64,000 nt of DNA from Begonia masoniana (Eukaryota > Streptophyta > Magnoliopsida > Cucurbitales > Begoniaceae). The first letter of the stretch is position 1; every line of letters starts with the position of its first letter. The stretch is taken from the NCBI GenBank assembly GCA_022432975.1, contig CM039509.1:9625575-9689574 (forward strand). The letters are read 5' to 3'. Of this stretch, positions 1-13,410 are shown one piece after another. The notes below the pieces were generated by a model. That model ran no database searches, was not told where the DNA came from, and saw only the letters and a list, made by a program, of their open reading frames with translations. The position numbers and the translations under genes were made by a program.

Positions 1-174
1 ATTTTCCGACACATTTTAAACATATTTTAGACACATTTCCCAATAAAATTTTAGGGTTCGCAAAACCCGGAACCGAGGCGAATAATTTTATGAAAATTAT
101 TTTAATTAACATTTTAAACGCGGGATTGGATTGCAACGTAGCGCACCGAACCGGGGCGGGTTCGGGGCGTTACA
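1..174 (+). mobile_element. 3' end of an LTR cut by the window edge
   Basis: The segment ends in GGGGCGTTACA, the same terminus as the solo LTR that ends at 14049. The preceding AAAACCCGGAACCGAGG-like stretch resembles the last 150 bases of the LTR ending at 16588. The next five bases, ACAAT, would be its target duplication, but the partner lies outside the window. Confidence 0.6.
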
Positions 175-1314
175 ACAATACAATTTGAAAACATAATTTT
201 TTTTGTTTTATAAAACACCATTCATTTCACATCAAAACAACATCCATTTAATCACTTCAATCCACAATCAAAATTCTAAGCCTAATCAGAATCAAAGACA
301 TAATTTAAATCTATTACCGCCTAAATAATGCAATAAAAGTTAAATTAACTATTCTAAATGTAGGATTTACTTACCTATTGAAGGTTCCTCATCTCCCACA
401 AAATTTCCACATAACGAACTAATTTTTAGTCATGTAGAATCGCCTCCTCAAGCTGAGTAACTTTCTTTTGAGGAGCAAGTCCAAAATCTTACTTTTCTCT
501 CTCATCTTTCGCTTTTTTCTCTTAGCTTTTTCTCTCTTCTCAATCTGACTGCTTGGGCAGGGAAATGGCTGACTCTTCAGCCTTTGCCCCTCATTTCTAG
601 ATGGTTCTTGGATAAACTTTCTTTTTTAACCTATCATCTTCATGCTTTTGTACAAAATTGCCCTTCCTTCTATGGATTTTCTCAAAAATGATATGATTAC
701 TTATGTTTAAGTATACTTAGCTAAAACTAATTAATTTTAATTAATCTTAAATTAATCAACACGATTAACATAATTAATCATGATTAATTAGTTATAATAT
801 ACTTAATTAATCACTTAAGCAAACAGCTTACCCAACATATGCTGACTGCCACGTGTCCTAAATTCATTGGTTGTTTAAAGCTATTGCATGGATACATGCT
901 ACAAAGTGTTGAAAATAGTTTTTCTTCTTTAACTTTCTTCAAATTCCAACTCTAAGATATAGTTTAAAGCTAAATACCAAAATAGTGTAATTTAAAGCGT
1001 AAACTACATTCATCAGACTAAAAAATAAATGACTTTTGCTACATATATCCAAATTCTTTCATTCTAAAGACATTCTTTTCCTCTACGTGTTTAGTTTAAG
1101 ACTGTTAAATTTCATAGTAATTCAATTATCAAAACAAACGTTATTACACTTACAATCAAGCCTGTTCATACAAAACAGTTTCATTCTTAGCATTCTTAAG
1201 GACTTTGTACCATTTCTTCAATACAACTTTCATAACTTATATTCATATATCATCCATAATAAATATCATTAATACATTGTTGACAATAGAATATTGAAGG
1301 TTCAAACAATTACA
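175..1314 (-). repeat. AT-rich LTR-like sequence, probably minus orientation
   Basis: No gene is visible. On the minus strand an AGGTAAGT site (plus-strand 369-376) is followed by AT-rich sequence, as in the inner part of the LTRs elsewhere in the window, and 640-690 resembles the 'fill-in' sequence just inside their 5' ends. The boundaries and the element type are not resolved. Confidence 0.35.
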
Positions 1315-4300
1315 GTGAGTCTAGATCGATTGGGCCGGTTCGAGTCAACTGGGCAGATTTAATTTGGCTCGAGCTTACTGAACCGGTTAGGTTTGATTCG
1401 ACTTGGTCTGCTAGTTTTGTTCGGTTTGGTGGTCGGTTTGGTTTGCTAGCTGGTCTAGTTCGGCTTGGTCCAGAATAAGAGTTAAAACTCTTATTTTCTT
1501 TTCTTCTCTTTCGTCTTCTTTGCACGAGCTTTGTTGAGAGAGACTGCAATGCCCGATGAAGTCTTCTCGTGTCAGAGAGAGCTCAGTCGCAGGTGCCTTA
1601 GTTGACACAAAATGAAGTTCGACCGAGAGTATGATTTCTATCGGTGGAAGGTGGAGTCGAGAGAGGCAGCAATTCTTTTTCCTCAAAGGATTTCAGCCGA
1701 GTCTGGTAAGTTACTTCGGTAGCTTCTCTATTTTTTTCAGAAATTGGGAGGAGAATTTTCTATGTTCGTGTATTTTTTCCCTTCATCGAGTTCCTCTATT
1801 TATATTGGAGTTCCTCCGAATCTTTCCATAGAAGGAAGAGCACGAATCTGATCCTCCAAAATGGGCTGATTCAACGACAAAAAAGAAATGAATTGGTTTC
1901 CATTTAATTTCCTTCGTTACAGATTGGATCAATTCCAATTAGTGCAGATTGTTTCCTTAGGCAGTTTATTGAAAATTAATCTCTACTTTCCGTTTGGATT
2001 AATGGAAGGAAATAATTTCTTATTGGGATTAATTTCCTTATGTTTGAATTGCAATTTCTTTTAATTTATGGCTGAAAATTTGCGAAACAATTGTGCTGAA
2101 GTTGAGGATTATTTTGATTGACTGCAATTAGGGTTTGATTGGAAAATTGCATAAATTTTGGAAATATTTTTGATATGTTACAACAACAATCCTCAAATGG
2201 TCATAAGAGTAAGAAATGATCGATTAGAGTTTTTGTTTTCATCTTGTAAAATATGCTAACATACGAGAATTTCTATGATTAGGTTAATCCAAGACGAATG
2301 TTAATCTTTGTAAGTGACCTTTACCGTGCTAAGACTTCGAGGTAATAGATGTTTTGTATGCGTTTGGCCTTTTGGCCTATATCACAAAATGTTAGGGTAA
2401 CCCGTATGTTTTCTTGTTATGCTTTTGATGATAATGACTCGATGATTTGTTTTTATGTTATGACTATGATAATATTGATTTGAGGATATGCTTTAATGTT
2501 ACCTTAAGGTAATATTGATTCGAGGATACGCTTTAATGTTATGTAATGATGATATTACTTTGAAGATATGATGTTTATGATAGTCGACCGTTATGATTGA
2601 AATAGGAATGTAAAGATGGACTATATGGAATATATGTTTATATTCTACATTGTCTATTACGTATGGTTGCTGCATCATGTAAAACTTTTTTATTGAGAAA
2701 AACTGAAGGAAAGACTGAATAAACATAAATAGTCATTGTGGGCAGGGATGAGTTAGTCGTCCTGTATGAGGTGGATCAAATGATGCTTATGTAGGATCGA
2801 AAATAACCTAAGAGGGGGGTGAATTAGAATATTAACAATTTTTTTGTGTTTAGCTTACTAATTTGTACAAGTTCCAATTTAGTGATATTCTCAAGCAATA
2901 GATTAATTTTTCAGAATTAAAACTTATAGTGAGCAAATTCTAAAGAGTTTAGAGAGAAGAGATGCAACCGAGTTGTTAACGCGGTTCGGTCAATCTTGCC
3001 AACGTCCGCGTTTCAAGGCTCCTCCTTAAAGATTTCTTTAAATCTTAACTTATTGAGTTCACTCGATTGATCTTCCAGACATCGATCAATGCCTTACAAG
3101 ACTATTCTTCAGGGCATCATCTTTTACACGTTCACAAATAGTAATGAGATCAAAATATTGATGAATACAAATCTCACACACTCTCAATGGATACAATCAC
3201 AAGTTGATGAACTAGAAGAGGATCAATTGAATGAAGAGGTTCTCAAGTTTTGATTCGGCATCACTTCGTTGCAATTTTTCAGATTCAGTAATCTTCATGA
3301 GTCTTCATTTTTGTATTTATAAGCGTCTTCACAAAACAACTAGTGCGGTCGACACTTTCTCTTGCTCGATTGACACTTTGTTGACATTGTGTGTTACTTT
3401 AAAAGTCGTTTAACAACTCGGTTTACACTTTGGCTTCCCATCGACACCTTAAGGCTCTTGGAATTTCTGAATTTGATCATACGGTTAACACTATCACTGT
3501 TCGGTCGACCCTTGAAACTCTTTGGAATTTCTGCATTAGTTTCTGCAGTCGACACTATCACTGTCCGATCGACACTTGAAACTCTCTGAAATTTCTGCAT
3601 TAGTTTTTGCCGTTGACACTAACTCTATCCAGTCAACACTTAATATTTTATGGAGTTTCGTAAATATGACTATCAGTCGACACTCAGTCACTTCGGTCGA
3701 CACTTTGAAGATATTTTTGCAAACATTTAACTTCAAGTTCAAAAGCTTTATTGAAGACTGAAAAAACTTGAACACACACGTTAGAAAGATTAAATACCTT
3801 TCTTCAAGGGTATTTTCAATGAGAAACCATAGAAGAATTATTTCTTTGAGTTATTATCGACATAATCATCAATGAACGAAAATATGAATACAAATATTCA
3901 TCATCAAAAATATATTAACTCTAAAATATACTTTAATTTAACAGCTTACTTATTTTCCTAGATTGAATTACCCCAACGATTGACCTATTAAGTGAAAGTA
4001 AAGAAAGAAGAAAGACGAAAAAGAAATAAAACACGTGTTTTTACGAAATTGCATATCATGTTCATATTATTTGTATACATTTCTTATTGAGCGTTAAACT
4101 TATAGATGACCTTTGTGTTGTAGAAGATGATTTTGACGATATACCTAATGAAGAAAATGAATTAATGATGTAGTTGAATAAGTGCTTCCAAGGGCAAGAC
4201 TACGGTGAAGATTGCCCAGAAGATTGTGATTTAAGAATTATACTTGTATTAAAGAGAGATTTCAAATTAAAATGTTATTTTTATAAGTTGATTTTTATTA

Positions 4301-4673
4301 TGAATCATTTTATTTATGATTATGCAAACACATATTTCTTTTATATTAAACTTTTAAATTGAATTATTTTGAAAGTTTTTCGTTGTTTATATTTTTCAAA
4401 TGCATGTTTTTATGTTTTACTTTACTTTTATAAATTAAACATTTCCTGGATGTTGCAAAGAAACCCTCAAAATATCGCGCAAAGATTTGCTATTGAACAA
4501 AAGTTATACTGGAACGAGTGGAAGTAGTCGGAGCTCAAATTAATGCTCTCGCCGAGAACAATGTGTCAACTTAGGAGAGACATAACTCTCTCGTGTGAAA
4601 ACGTATTGATACGATTCTTGTGGCTGGTTAAAGCTATATGTGTGAGGTTGATTGTCTCAAAAAATGAGAGGAT
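1315..4673 (+). mobile_element. LTR-derived sequence, plus orientation, interrupted
   Basis: Bases 1320-1860 parallel 27150-27850, so this is a repeated family. It shows the shared LTR layout: a GTAAGT site near 1707, a GGCCTATATCAC motif near 2375, and near 4120 a TTGTAG followed by an acidic open frame ending in TAG at about 4171. A separate solo LTR interrupts it at 2790-3942. I found neither terminus with confidence. Short open frames in it have no recognisable product. Confidence 0.45.
2790..3942. mobile_element. Solo LTR with GCTTA target duplication
   Basis: The element begins TGTAGGATCG and ends TTTAACA (TG...CA), and is flanked by GCTTA at 2785-2789 and 3943-3947. It is 1,153 bp with no coding sequence. 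The start includes CCTAAGAGGGGGGTGAATTA, a stretch I recall as common in dispersed plant LTR repeats. Between 3330 and 3720 it holds degenerate repeats built on GTCGACACTT followed by GAAACTCT-GGAATTTCTGCA. Copia or gypsy origin cannot be decided. Confidence 0.8.
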
Positions 4674-4678
4674 GAATC

Positions 4679-6880
4679 TGTAACACCCGAGTTTTTCTGT
4701 ATCATGTAATTGTCCTTAAAATTCTTTGTACAAAAGAAAATTGCTATAAATACGATGTATCTTTATGTGGAATTTGTATGCCAAAGTTTAAAAGAGAAAA
4801 GGGGGTCGAACGATAAAAGAGGAAATTAAAACATACGAGATTTTAAGTGAAAATTTGAATCAAATTGTGAAGTTTCTTCAAGAAGTTACCCAATGTTTGA
4901 TGCTAATATATGTTAGAAAGTTGTTCTGAGGATTTGAATGGACTGACGATAGAAAACTAAACATATTGGATTAAATTTAAAAATTTAGCTTAGAAATCAG
5001 CCAAAAAAGGGAATTCACGATTTTTGAATTCCTAGCTCTAATTCTGACTTGTGTTTCTTAAATGGATGATTCTATGATAAACTAGACATTTTAAGATTTT
5101 CGAAACAATTTGAATCGTCAAAAGCAGATATGAATTGAGGGAGTTACGATTATTTGAAGTTGGACCAAATCGGTTGTGAAATCCGAATTTTTGGTAGATG
5201 TTTATCGAAATTTCATAAGTTGAGTTGGTTAAGTTAGTTGAATTAGATACTTGATGGATGTTTAAATGTTTTAAGTAAAGTTTGGAGTCATTGAACGTAT
5301 ATAAGTGGTTATTTAAATTATCATGTATTAATGAGTTCAATACGTATGTTTAGGTTCTCAATTTCAAGGTTACTTGAATTGCTAAGCACCCAGGTAAGTT
5401 CATATTGCATGTGTTCGGCTCTTAAGGCCTACATCACAAAGGTACTAGGATTTTTACGTTTTATGGGATATGCTGATGGGTAGCTAGGATTATAGAATAC
5501 ATTTTAGGTTAAGAATTATTGTTTTACTGAACTGTCTTGATGAATTGTCTACATTTATGTTTCAAGGACATGTCTATTGTTATGTTATGTGTTATGCATA
5601 TCGTATGTTCATGCATCACGTTTTCAAGAAATTATGCAAAATATTTTATGCACATGTTTTATGTAAGAAAGTCAAGAAAATGTTATGTTAAGAAATGTAC
5701 CGGTTAAGTTGTGGGACGGAGAATAGCATACAAAAATCGTCCACCGTAAGCCCTGCGTATCCTTACTGCGGATCCTTGGGCTGATCTGGGCCGGAGGGAC
5801 ACATGTTATGTTTCTGGTATCTGCTCCTCTAATACGCCTCTTTAACCACCATGTCACTGGAACTAAATTAAAAGTAAAGTATCTACATGTTTTGCAAAGT
5901 ATCACACATAGCACGAGCATTTTACCGTTTAAATATGATATTGTTGAGCGTTAGACTCATTAGTTAAACTTTGTGATGTAGGTACTGACCGAACTGACGA
6001 GGACTTTGAGCCTCAAGTTGATGAGTAGACGCAGTTGGATAAACGAGTTCATGGGGGGTGATTGTGGTAGTTAGGCAAATTTTGACCCGTGGGTGAAATT
6101 CTAAGGTTTATGTTTTAAAGTCTTTTAGAATATGATGTACAGTTAGTCTTTGATTTTGGAAAAATACTGGAAATGTCTAGGTTTTATTCCATTTAGAGGA
6201 TATGTCCAGTATTTATAACCCTCCATGCGTTTTGTTTTTAAAACTTCCGCTACATATTTTCTACTCGGTTTTACGAATCATGAAATGAAAGTTATATTTT
6301 TGGATAAATGGATGTATGTTTGAAAGATTTTCAAGTGGATTATAGGTTATGGTAGTAGGGTGGAATGATTGATGAGATTTGGTGAAGTGTTTTGGGTTTA
6401 AGGGGAGAAAAAGGGAAAAAGGATGGAAGGTGGAAATTGGGCACGCCGTGGCTCGCATGGTGCGCGCCCGAGGCCTGGCTTGTGTGCGCGTCGCTGGAGG
6501 GCGCTGCACACAGCCAACCGATCGCGGAGTGAAGGCGATCGAATGCCCCTAGGGAGCGCTCGCTACTCGGCAGGCAGAGCAAGTGCTGCTTGATCGACGC
6601 TTTGTGCGCGATCGATCGTCGCCTGGTATTGTTTACGAGTCGGCGGCAGAGAGTGTGCCTACCGATCGGTGCCTTGCACGCGATTGATTAGCTGACTCGA
6701 TGGCCAGAATGAATCGGCACCCGAGCGGCCACCGATAGATCGCACGCAAGGTGCGATCGATCGACCCCCAAGCGCGCAACCTAGCATGCGCACTCGGGTG
6801 GACAACGCACGCGCGCCAGCAGGGCACCGCGCGCAGCACGACAGGGCGATGCATAAACGACAGGGCGATGTATAATAAAA
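4679..6880 (+). mobile_element. LTR, 5' part, plus orientation
   Basis: It starts TGTAACACCCGAG at 4679. The inner layout matches the other LTRs: CAG/GTAAGT at 5391-5399, a GGCCTACATCAC motif near 5427, and GATGTAG/GT at 5976-5983 followed by an acidic open frame that ends at a TAG near 6028. From 6430 to 6850 the base composition turns GC-rich, with many CGATCGATC motifs. No 3' terminus follows; instead the sequence turns into an LTR piece of the opposite orientation. Confidence 0.55.
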
Positions 6881-7800
6881 TTTTTCCACCTAGTTGGATT
6901 TTCTTCCCCAAACTTCAATTTTTTCCAACCATTCCAAAATAACATTATACATTCACATTTCAATATCAACCAACCATAAATCATTCAGACCCTTTAAAAT
7001 TTTTAAACCATCAAACCTTCACAATATCAATCTCGTTAAAATCGTAAATCTTATAAGGCGTAGCAGAAGTCTTTAAAATGTAGTAAACCCCTTAATTCAA
7101 ACACACTTTTCTATCAAGTTATATTTAACCAATACATTTCATTGTTTATGAAAACATCAACTCTTTTCTATTTACATCAAAACATTTCTAACATCTACCA
7201 AATTCATTTAAACAAAAAATTTTAAATACATACAAAATCCATACCAAAACACTTAGAAGTTACCCACGTATCAAAAGTCGCTCTAACAGCCACAAACATC
7301 CACCATGAACATACTCCTTCATCTGCATACTTTATCCTAGTCGAGGCTCAAAATCCTCACCTGTAAGTTCTTCACCTACATCACAAAATTCAAACTAATG
7401 AGCCTAATGCTCAACAAATGATGCATAATAAAATGAATGTTCATGCACATGCTATTCGTAAAATCATGTAGTTTCTGTTTTTCTTATTCCTTTTCTTTCA
7501 CTTAACATTAGTTATTAGGGGACATACTAGGGGAGAGTAGGTACCTAATCTGATCCTGGGCAGGGACAAAGTTCTGGTCCTGGGCATGGACACGTATTCT
7601 GGTTATGGGCATGGGCAACCTAACTCAAGCCCTGCCCTGAAAATAACCATTTACGTATGTTTCATATTCGTTTCATTCATTCTGTTTTTTTACATAAAAT
7701 CCTTTTCTATGATTTCGTAAAACGTGATGCATGATTCAGAAATAAAGTATATAAACATATCCTCAATCATCATAATAAAATCTCTAAATAAGATCATCAT
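6881..7800 (-). mobile_element. LTR fragment, minus orientation, facing the previous one
   Basis: Read on the minus strand it has GTGATGTAG/GT at about 7380, an acidic frame containing GEDFEP, then an AT-rich 3' part that enters the GC-rich CGATCG block shared with 4679-6880. Short repeats of GGGCAGGGACA type lie at 7555-7640. The two pieces form an inverted pair joined in the GC-rich block. The right edge runs into integrase remains near 7745-7800, and no target duplication was found. Confidence 0.45.
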
Positions 7801-8418
7801 TCAAACACATGACAGTTATATGCTCCCATTTTCATTGAGGCACCATAAGTGTTTCCAATTTTCTAGTAAGTCGTTGATACTCTACTTTAACTTGCTAACA
7901 TATAAGACATCTCTCAACAAACTTGGCTACGTCTAGTTTCAGTTCACATCACTAATAATGTTACTTCAAATCTAGATACTTTTGATTGCATCGAGATGTA
8001 CCGTGTAGGAGGTTGAGTGTGCTTCCTCCAATTTGGCTTTTTTTAATCCAACATTGTCTGGAATACACCATATCTTACCCAAACAATTTCATCATTTGAC
8101 ACAAAAAATTCAGACACATTTTCATCTTCCATTTGATCTCTTACCTTAGATATGAAAACATCTCCATGCTATTTTTCTTTAATTTGCCCGAGCAAGCTTG
8201 ATTGTAGCGTCATTGTTGATAATTTTTCTATTAATTCAAATGGTAAAATCTCAATGTCAAATTTATGTATCTCCTCTGCTAACCTCCTCTGAATGAGTCG
8301 TAGCAATGAAACACTTGAATAGGCTCTTCTACTTAGTGTGTCGGCTACCACATATGGCTTTTCAGGGTGGTATATGATTTCACAATCATAGTCATTTACC
8401 AATTCCAACCATCTACGT
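7745..8418 (-). pseudogene. Ty3/gypsy RNase H end and integrase remains
   Basis: Minus-strand reading from 8418 gives the end of the RNase H domain (RRWLELVNDYDCEIIYHP, then VADTLSRR), the linker to integrase, and then much-mutated integrase: an H-STSYTVH zinc-finger-like piece near 8000 and KWEHITV at about 7830, the usual start of the catalytic core. Several stops and frameshifts are present. It is the continuation of the RT/RNase H fragment that ends at 16594, separated from it by the solo LTR at 8419-16588. The active-site Asp/Glu residues of integrase are not recoverable here. Confidence 0.8.
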
Positions 8419-9759
8419 TGTAATACCTGAGAATTTTCCTCAAACAAGAGTTACCCTTAGATTTAATTGCGTTAGGAGAGCATAACAATGATCCTAGTAT
8501 TATCCTAAGTATTTGTGTAATAACCCGAAAATTTTACCTAGTAAATTAAAAATCTTGTTAGAATTTCCGTGAGAGATTTTAACGGGTTAGCTAGTTTATT
8601 AAAACTTAAGATTTTATTTGGAAGAGGATTTCTAAAATTTTAGGTCCAGAGGGGGGACGCGAACTTAACGGAAATACGAGAATTCAAACAATGTGAGGGC
8701 GATTTAGTAATTAAGTTAACTAAAAATAAAATAAATAAATTAAATTAATAAAAAAAAATATATAGAAAACTGAATGGCTTCACGAAGAAGCCATTCAGTT
8801 TCTACTACCCGAGCGCCTGAACAGAGGAGCTCGAGCGACGATTCTCCTCCGGCGACCACGCAGTTCCGGCCGCCGTTCAGACGAGCGAGCTCCGGCGAGA
8901 AGAAATCTCTTTCTCCCTCTTTGATTGCGTGCTCCAGTCTTGACGAAAAGAGGTGAGTTCTCCTCCCTGTTTTCCCCTCTTATGCGCGGCCTCGGTGTGG
9001 TCTTACGGGTGGAGCATGTTGGCCGAGTTTTTCTTGTGGTTTTGGCGACGAAAATAAGGGGGGAATTGGGGTGTGCGATGGGCGATTCTCAGTGGCTGAG
9101 ATACCCCTGTTTCAGGGGTGAAACCGAGAGGAAAGGGAGGGGAGTGGGGGCTGTGGTCCGGGTTCTGGAATTTGGAACCTTGGAATTGTTTAAATTATGC
9201 TTAATATGTTAGAATGTGATGAATTGGTGATAGATTGAAAGAGTTTGTTGAAAAACCGAAAATGGAAAATTGGAATTTCCTAAAAATCGGTTCTGTTTTC
9301 TTGAGTTTTGACCTTGCTATAATTATTCGTTTTAAATTCTCTCATGGGATGTTAAACTATGTTGTTAGAGGAGTGCGTGGTCACTGGAATCATTCGATTC
9401 TGATAACCGACGGGAAAATTAGGTGCGATTGAAGTTTCGGGTTGGTTTTTAATCGGACCAAATTAATGACCCGTTTAGTTAGTTGTGAGTTGGGTTAAGT
9501 TAGAAATGTTAGTTTTAGGATAAATTGGCGAGTTTAAGCCTATGTACTAACGTGGATGTTGAATTGTGCTAGGTGAAGCCGTAGGTGACGTGACATGCAA
9601 AAACCGAGCTCGCTAGGACGCCAGGTAAGTAGTAGTGTGGGTGTAAATGATTGAGAGTCGCCCAGAAGGGCCTACACCACAGTTGTTTGCTTGTTGTGAG
9701 TCGTGTGTATGCGGTGAGTGGTCTGTATGCGATGTGTGTGTGTGGTGGCCATAGGTACG

Positions 9760-10010
9760 TGTGTGATGTGATGTGGAGGTGAAGTCATCGTTAGTTGGTC
9801 ATGGTATGTAGGTTGTGAGTCGTAGGTACGTGTGTGAAGTTATGTAGATGTGAAGTCATCGTTAGTTGGTCATGGTATGCAGGTTGTGAGTCGTAGGTGC
9901 GTGTGTGATGTGATGTGGAGATGAAGTCGGGTTAGTTGGTCATGGAATGCAGGTTGGGGTTCGTAGGTACGTGCGTGACGTGATGTGGATGTGAAGTCAT
10001 TGTTAGTGGG
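9760..10010. repeat. 71-bp tandem repeat, about 4 copies
   Basis: A 71-bp unit containing GAAGTCATCGTTAGTTGGTC and GGTTGTGAGTCGTAGGTACG recurs about four times with a few differences per copy. It leads directly into the shorter-unit array that follows; GGTTGTGAGTC is common to both, suggesting that the long array grew from the end of this one. Confidence 0.85.
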
Positions 10011-12675
10011 TAGGTTGTGAGTCATGTGCAGGTTGTGGGCCAGTTTTGCATAGGTGTGAGTCCTGTGTGGGTTGTGGGCTAGTTGTGGGTAGGTTGTGAG
10101 TCATGTGCAGGTTGTGAGCTAGCTTTGCATAGGTTGTGAGTCCTGTGTGGGTTGTGGGCTAGTGTGGGTAGGTTGTGAGTCCTGTGTAGGTTGTGAGTCA
10201 TGTGCAGGTTGTGGGCTAGTTGTGGGTAGGTTGTGAGTCATGTGCAGGTTGTGGGCTAGTTGTGGGTAGGTTGTGAGTCCTGTGTGGGTTGTGGGCTAGT
10301 TGTGGGTAGGTTGTGAGTCATGTGCAGGTTGTGGGCTAGTTGTGGGTAGGTTGTGAGTCCTGTGTGGGTTGTGGGCTAGTTGTGGGTAGGTTGTGAGTCA
10401 TGTGCAGGTTGTGGGCTAGTTGTGGGTAGGTTGTGAGTCATGTGCAGGTTGTGGGCTAGTTGTGGGTAGGTTGTGAGTCATGTGCAGGTTGTGGGCTAGT
10501 TGTGGGTAGGTTGTGAGTCATGTGCAGGTTGTGGGCTAGTTGTGGGTAGGTTGTGAGTCCTGTGTAGGTTGTGAGTCATGTGCAGGTTGTGGGCTAGTTG
10601 TGGGTAGGTTGTGAGTCATGTGCAGGTTGTGGGCTAGTTGTGGGTAGGTTGTGAGTCATGTGCAGGTTGTGGGCTAGTTGTGGGTAGGTTGTGAGTCATG
10701 TGCAGGTTGTGGGCTAGTTGTGGGTAGGTTGTGAGTCCTGTGTGGGTTGTGGGCTAGCTTTGCATAGGTTGTGAGTCCTGTGTAGGTTGTGAGTCATGTG
10801 CAGGTTGTGGGCTAGTTGTGGGTAGGTTGTGAGTCATGTGCAGGTTGTGGGCTAGTTGTGGGTAGGTTGTGAGTCCTGTGTAGGTTGTGAGTCATGTGCA
10901 GGTTGTGGGCTAGTTGTGGGTAGGTTGTGAGTCCTGTGTAGGTTGTGGGATAGTTTTGTGTAGGTTGTGAATCTTGTGTGGGTTGTGGGCTAGTTGTGGG
11001 TAGGTTGTGAGTCCTGTGTGGGTTGTGGGCTAGTTGTGGGTAGGTTGTGAGTCATGTGCAGGTTGTGGGCTAGCTTTGCATAGGTTGTGAGTCCTGTGTA
11101 GGTTGTGAGTCATGTGCAGGTTGTGGGCTAGTTGTGGGTAGGTTGTGAGTCCTGTGTAGGTTGTGAGTCCTGTGTGGGTTGTGGGCTAGTTGTGGGTAGG
11201 TTGTGAGTCCTGTGTAGGTTGTGAGTCATGTGCAGGTTGTGGGCTAGTTGTGGGTAGGTTGTGAGTCATGTGCAGGTTGTGGGCTAGTTGTGGGTAGGTT
11301 GTGAGTCCTGTGTAGGTTGTGAGTCATGTGCAGGTTGTGGGCTAGCTTTGCATAGGTTGTGAGTCCTGTGTAGGTTGTGAGTCATGTGCAGGTTGTGGGC
11401 TAGTTGTGGGTAGGTTGTGAGTCCTGTGTAGGTTGTGAGTCCTGTGTAGGTTGTGAGTCATGTGCAGGTTGTGGGCTAGTTGTGGGTAGGTTGTGAGTCC
11501 TGTGTAGGTTGTGAGTCATGTGCAGGTTGTGGGCTAGTTGTGGGTAGGTTGTGAGTCATGTGCAGGTTGTGAGTCCTGTGTAGGTTGTGAGTCCTGTGTG
11601 GGTTGTGGGCTAGCTTTGCATAGGTTGTGAGTCATGTGCAGGTTGTGGGCTAGTTGTGGGTAGGTTGTGAGTCCTGTGTAGGTTGTGAGTCCTGTGTAGG
11701 TTGTGAGTCCTGTGTAGGTTGTGAGTCATGTGCAGGTTGTGGGCTAGTTGTGGGTAGGTTGTGAGTCATGTGCAGGTTGTGGGCTAGTTGTGGGTAGGTT
11801 GTGAGTCCTGTGTAGGTTGTGAGTCATGTGCAGGTTGTGGGCTAGCTTTGCATAGGTTGTGAGTCCTGTGTAGGTTGTGAGTCATGTGCAGGTTGTGGGC
11901 TAGTTGTGGGTAGGTTGTGAGTCCTGTGTAGGTTGTGGGATAGTTTTGTGTAGGTTGTGAGTCCTGTGTAGGTTGTGAGTCCTGTGTAGGTTGTGAGTCC
12001 TGTGTAGGTTGTGAGTCCTGTGTAGGTTGTGAGTCCTGTGTAGGTTGTGAGTCCTGTGTAGGTTGTGAGTCCTGTGTAGGTTGTGAGTCCTGTGTAGGTT
12101 GTGAGTCCTGTGTAGGTTGTGAGTCCTGTGTAGGTTGTGAGTCCTGTGTAGGTTGTGGGATAGTTTTGTGTAGGTTGTGAGTCCTGTGTAGGTTGTGAGT
12201 CCTGTGTAGGTTGTGAGTCCTGTGTAGGTTGTGAGTCCTGTGTAGGTTGTGAGTCCTGTGTAGGTTGTGGGATAGTTTTGTGTAGGTTGTGAGTCCTGTG
12301 TAGGTTGTGGGATAGTTTTGTGTAGGTTGTGGGATAGTTTTGTGTAGGTTGTGAGTCCTGTGTAGGTTGTGAGTCCTGTGTAGGTTGTGGGATAGTTTTG
12401 TGTAGGTTGTGAGTCCTGTGTAGGTTGTGAGTCCTGTGTAGGTTGTGAGTCCTGTGTAGGTTGTGAGTCCTGTGTAGGTTGTGAGTCCTGTGTAGGTTGT
12501 GAGTCCTGTGTAGGTTGTGAGTCCTGTGTAGGTTGTGAGTCCTGTGTAGGTTGTGAGTCCTGTGTAGGTTGTGGGATAGTTTTGTGTAGGTTGTGGGATA
12601 GTTTTGTGTAGGTTGTGAGTCCTGTGTAGGTTGTGAGTCCTGTGTAGGTTGTGAGTCCTGTGTAGGTTGTAGTGC
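10010..12675. repeat. 18/22-bp satellite-like array, about 2.7 kb
   Basis: Units of 18 bp (AGGTTGTGAGTCCTGTGT or AGGTTGTGAGTCATGTGC) alternate with 22-bp units (AGGTTGTGGGCTAGTTGTGGGT, or GGGATAGTTTTGTGT type). In the left two thirds the 18- and 22-bp units form a higher-order pattern; in the right third, from about 11950, the 18-bp unit dominates. Long open frames on the minus strand (297 and 310 codons, THNLHR/QPTQDS repeats) come from the repeat and are not genes. Confidence 0.95.
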
Positions 12676-12944
12676 ACGTATGTATGCGTCTTTGCAGGCA
12701 GTGGGTGAGTGTACGTTAGTTGTGAGCTTTGTGCACGTTATGGGTGGTAGGCACGTTTGTGAAGTGATGCGCATGTGGAGTCATTGTTAGTTGATTGTGA
12801 TGGTATGTGAAGTTGTAATTAGTTGATTATGGTCAGCATGCATCATGTTTTAAAGCTACGCAAAATGTTTTGAGCATGTTTTCAAGCACGGAGGAGAGTA
12901 GTGGAGGTGAGGTATGGTGTGGACAAGAGATAGGGGTGGGGTGT

Positions 12945-13410
12945 GACTGTGGGCCCCGTTTCGGGATGAGCTGGGACGGGTGGCGACGTGCCGATGGCAG
13001 CGCGATGTATCGACCGACTGCCTCGGGCGGTTGCACTTCGAGTCGAGACAGGGGGAGCTGTGACTGTGGGCCCCGTTTCCGGGATGAGCTGGGACGGTGG
13101 CGAAGGGCAATGGCAGTGCGGTGTATCATCGATGTCTCGGGCGGTTGCACTTCGAGTCTAGGCAGGGGCTGGAATGCGACTGTGGGCCCCGTTTCCAGGA
13201 TGAGCTGAGACGGTGGCGACGTGCCGATGGAGCGCAGTGTATCGACCGACTGTCTCGGGCGGTTGCATTTCGAGTCGGGATAGGGGAGGGGGTTGGGTGT
13301 GACTTTAGGCCCCGTTCCTGGAGGAACGGGACGGTGGCGACGTGCCGGAACAGTACGGTGTACGGACCGACTTACCCGGTGTGGTTACATTCCAACCTCG
13401 GTGTGAGGCG
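12945..13410. repeat. 117-123-bp tandem repeat, 4 copies
   Basis: Each copy begins GACTGTGGGCCCCGTTTC (12945, 13062, 13178, 13301) and continues with GATGAGCTGGGACGGTGGCG and a CGACTGCCTCGGGCGGTTGC segment. The copies differ by substitutions and small indels. It is GC-rich, unlike the GT-rich array before it. Confidence 0.85.

Noticed and set aside
11784..12774. Two minus-strand frames of 297 and 310 codons with THNLHR/QPTQDS repeats
   Set aside because: They arise from an 18/22-bp array lacking stops in those frames; the mix of unit lengths shifts the frame between repeat types.
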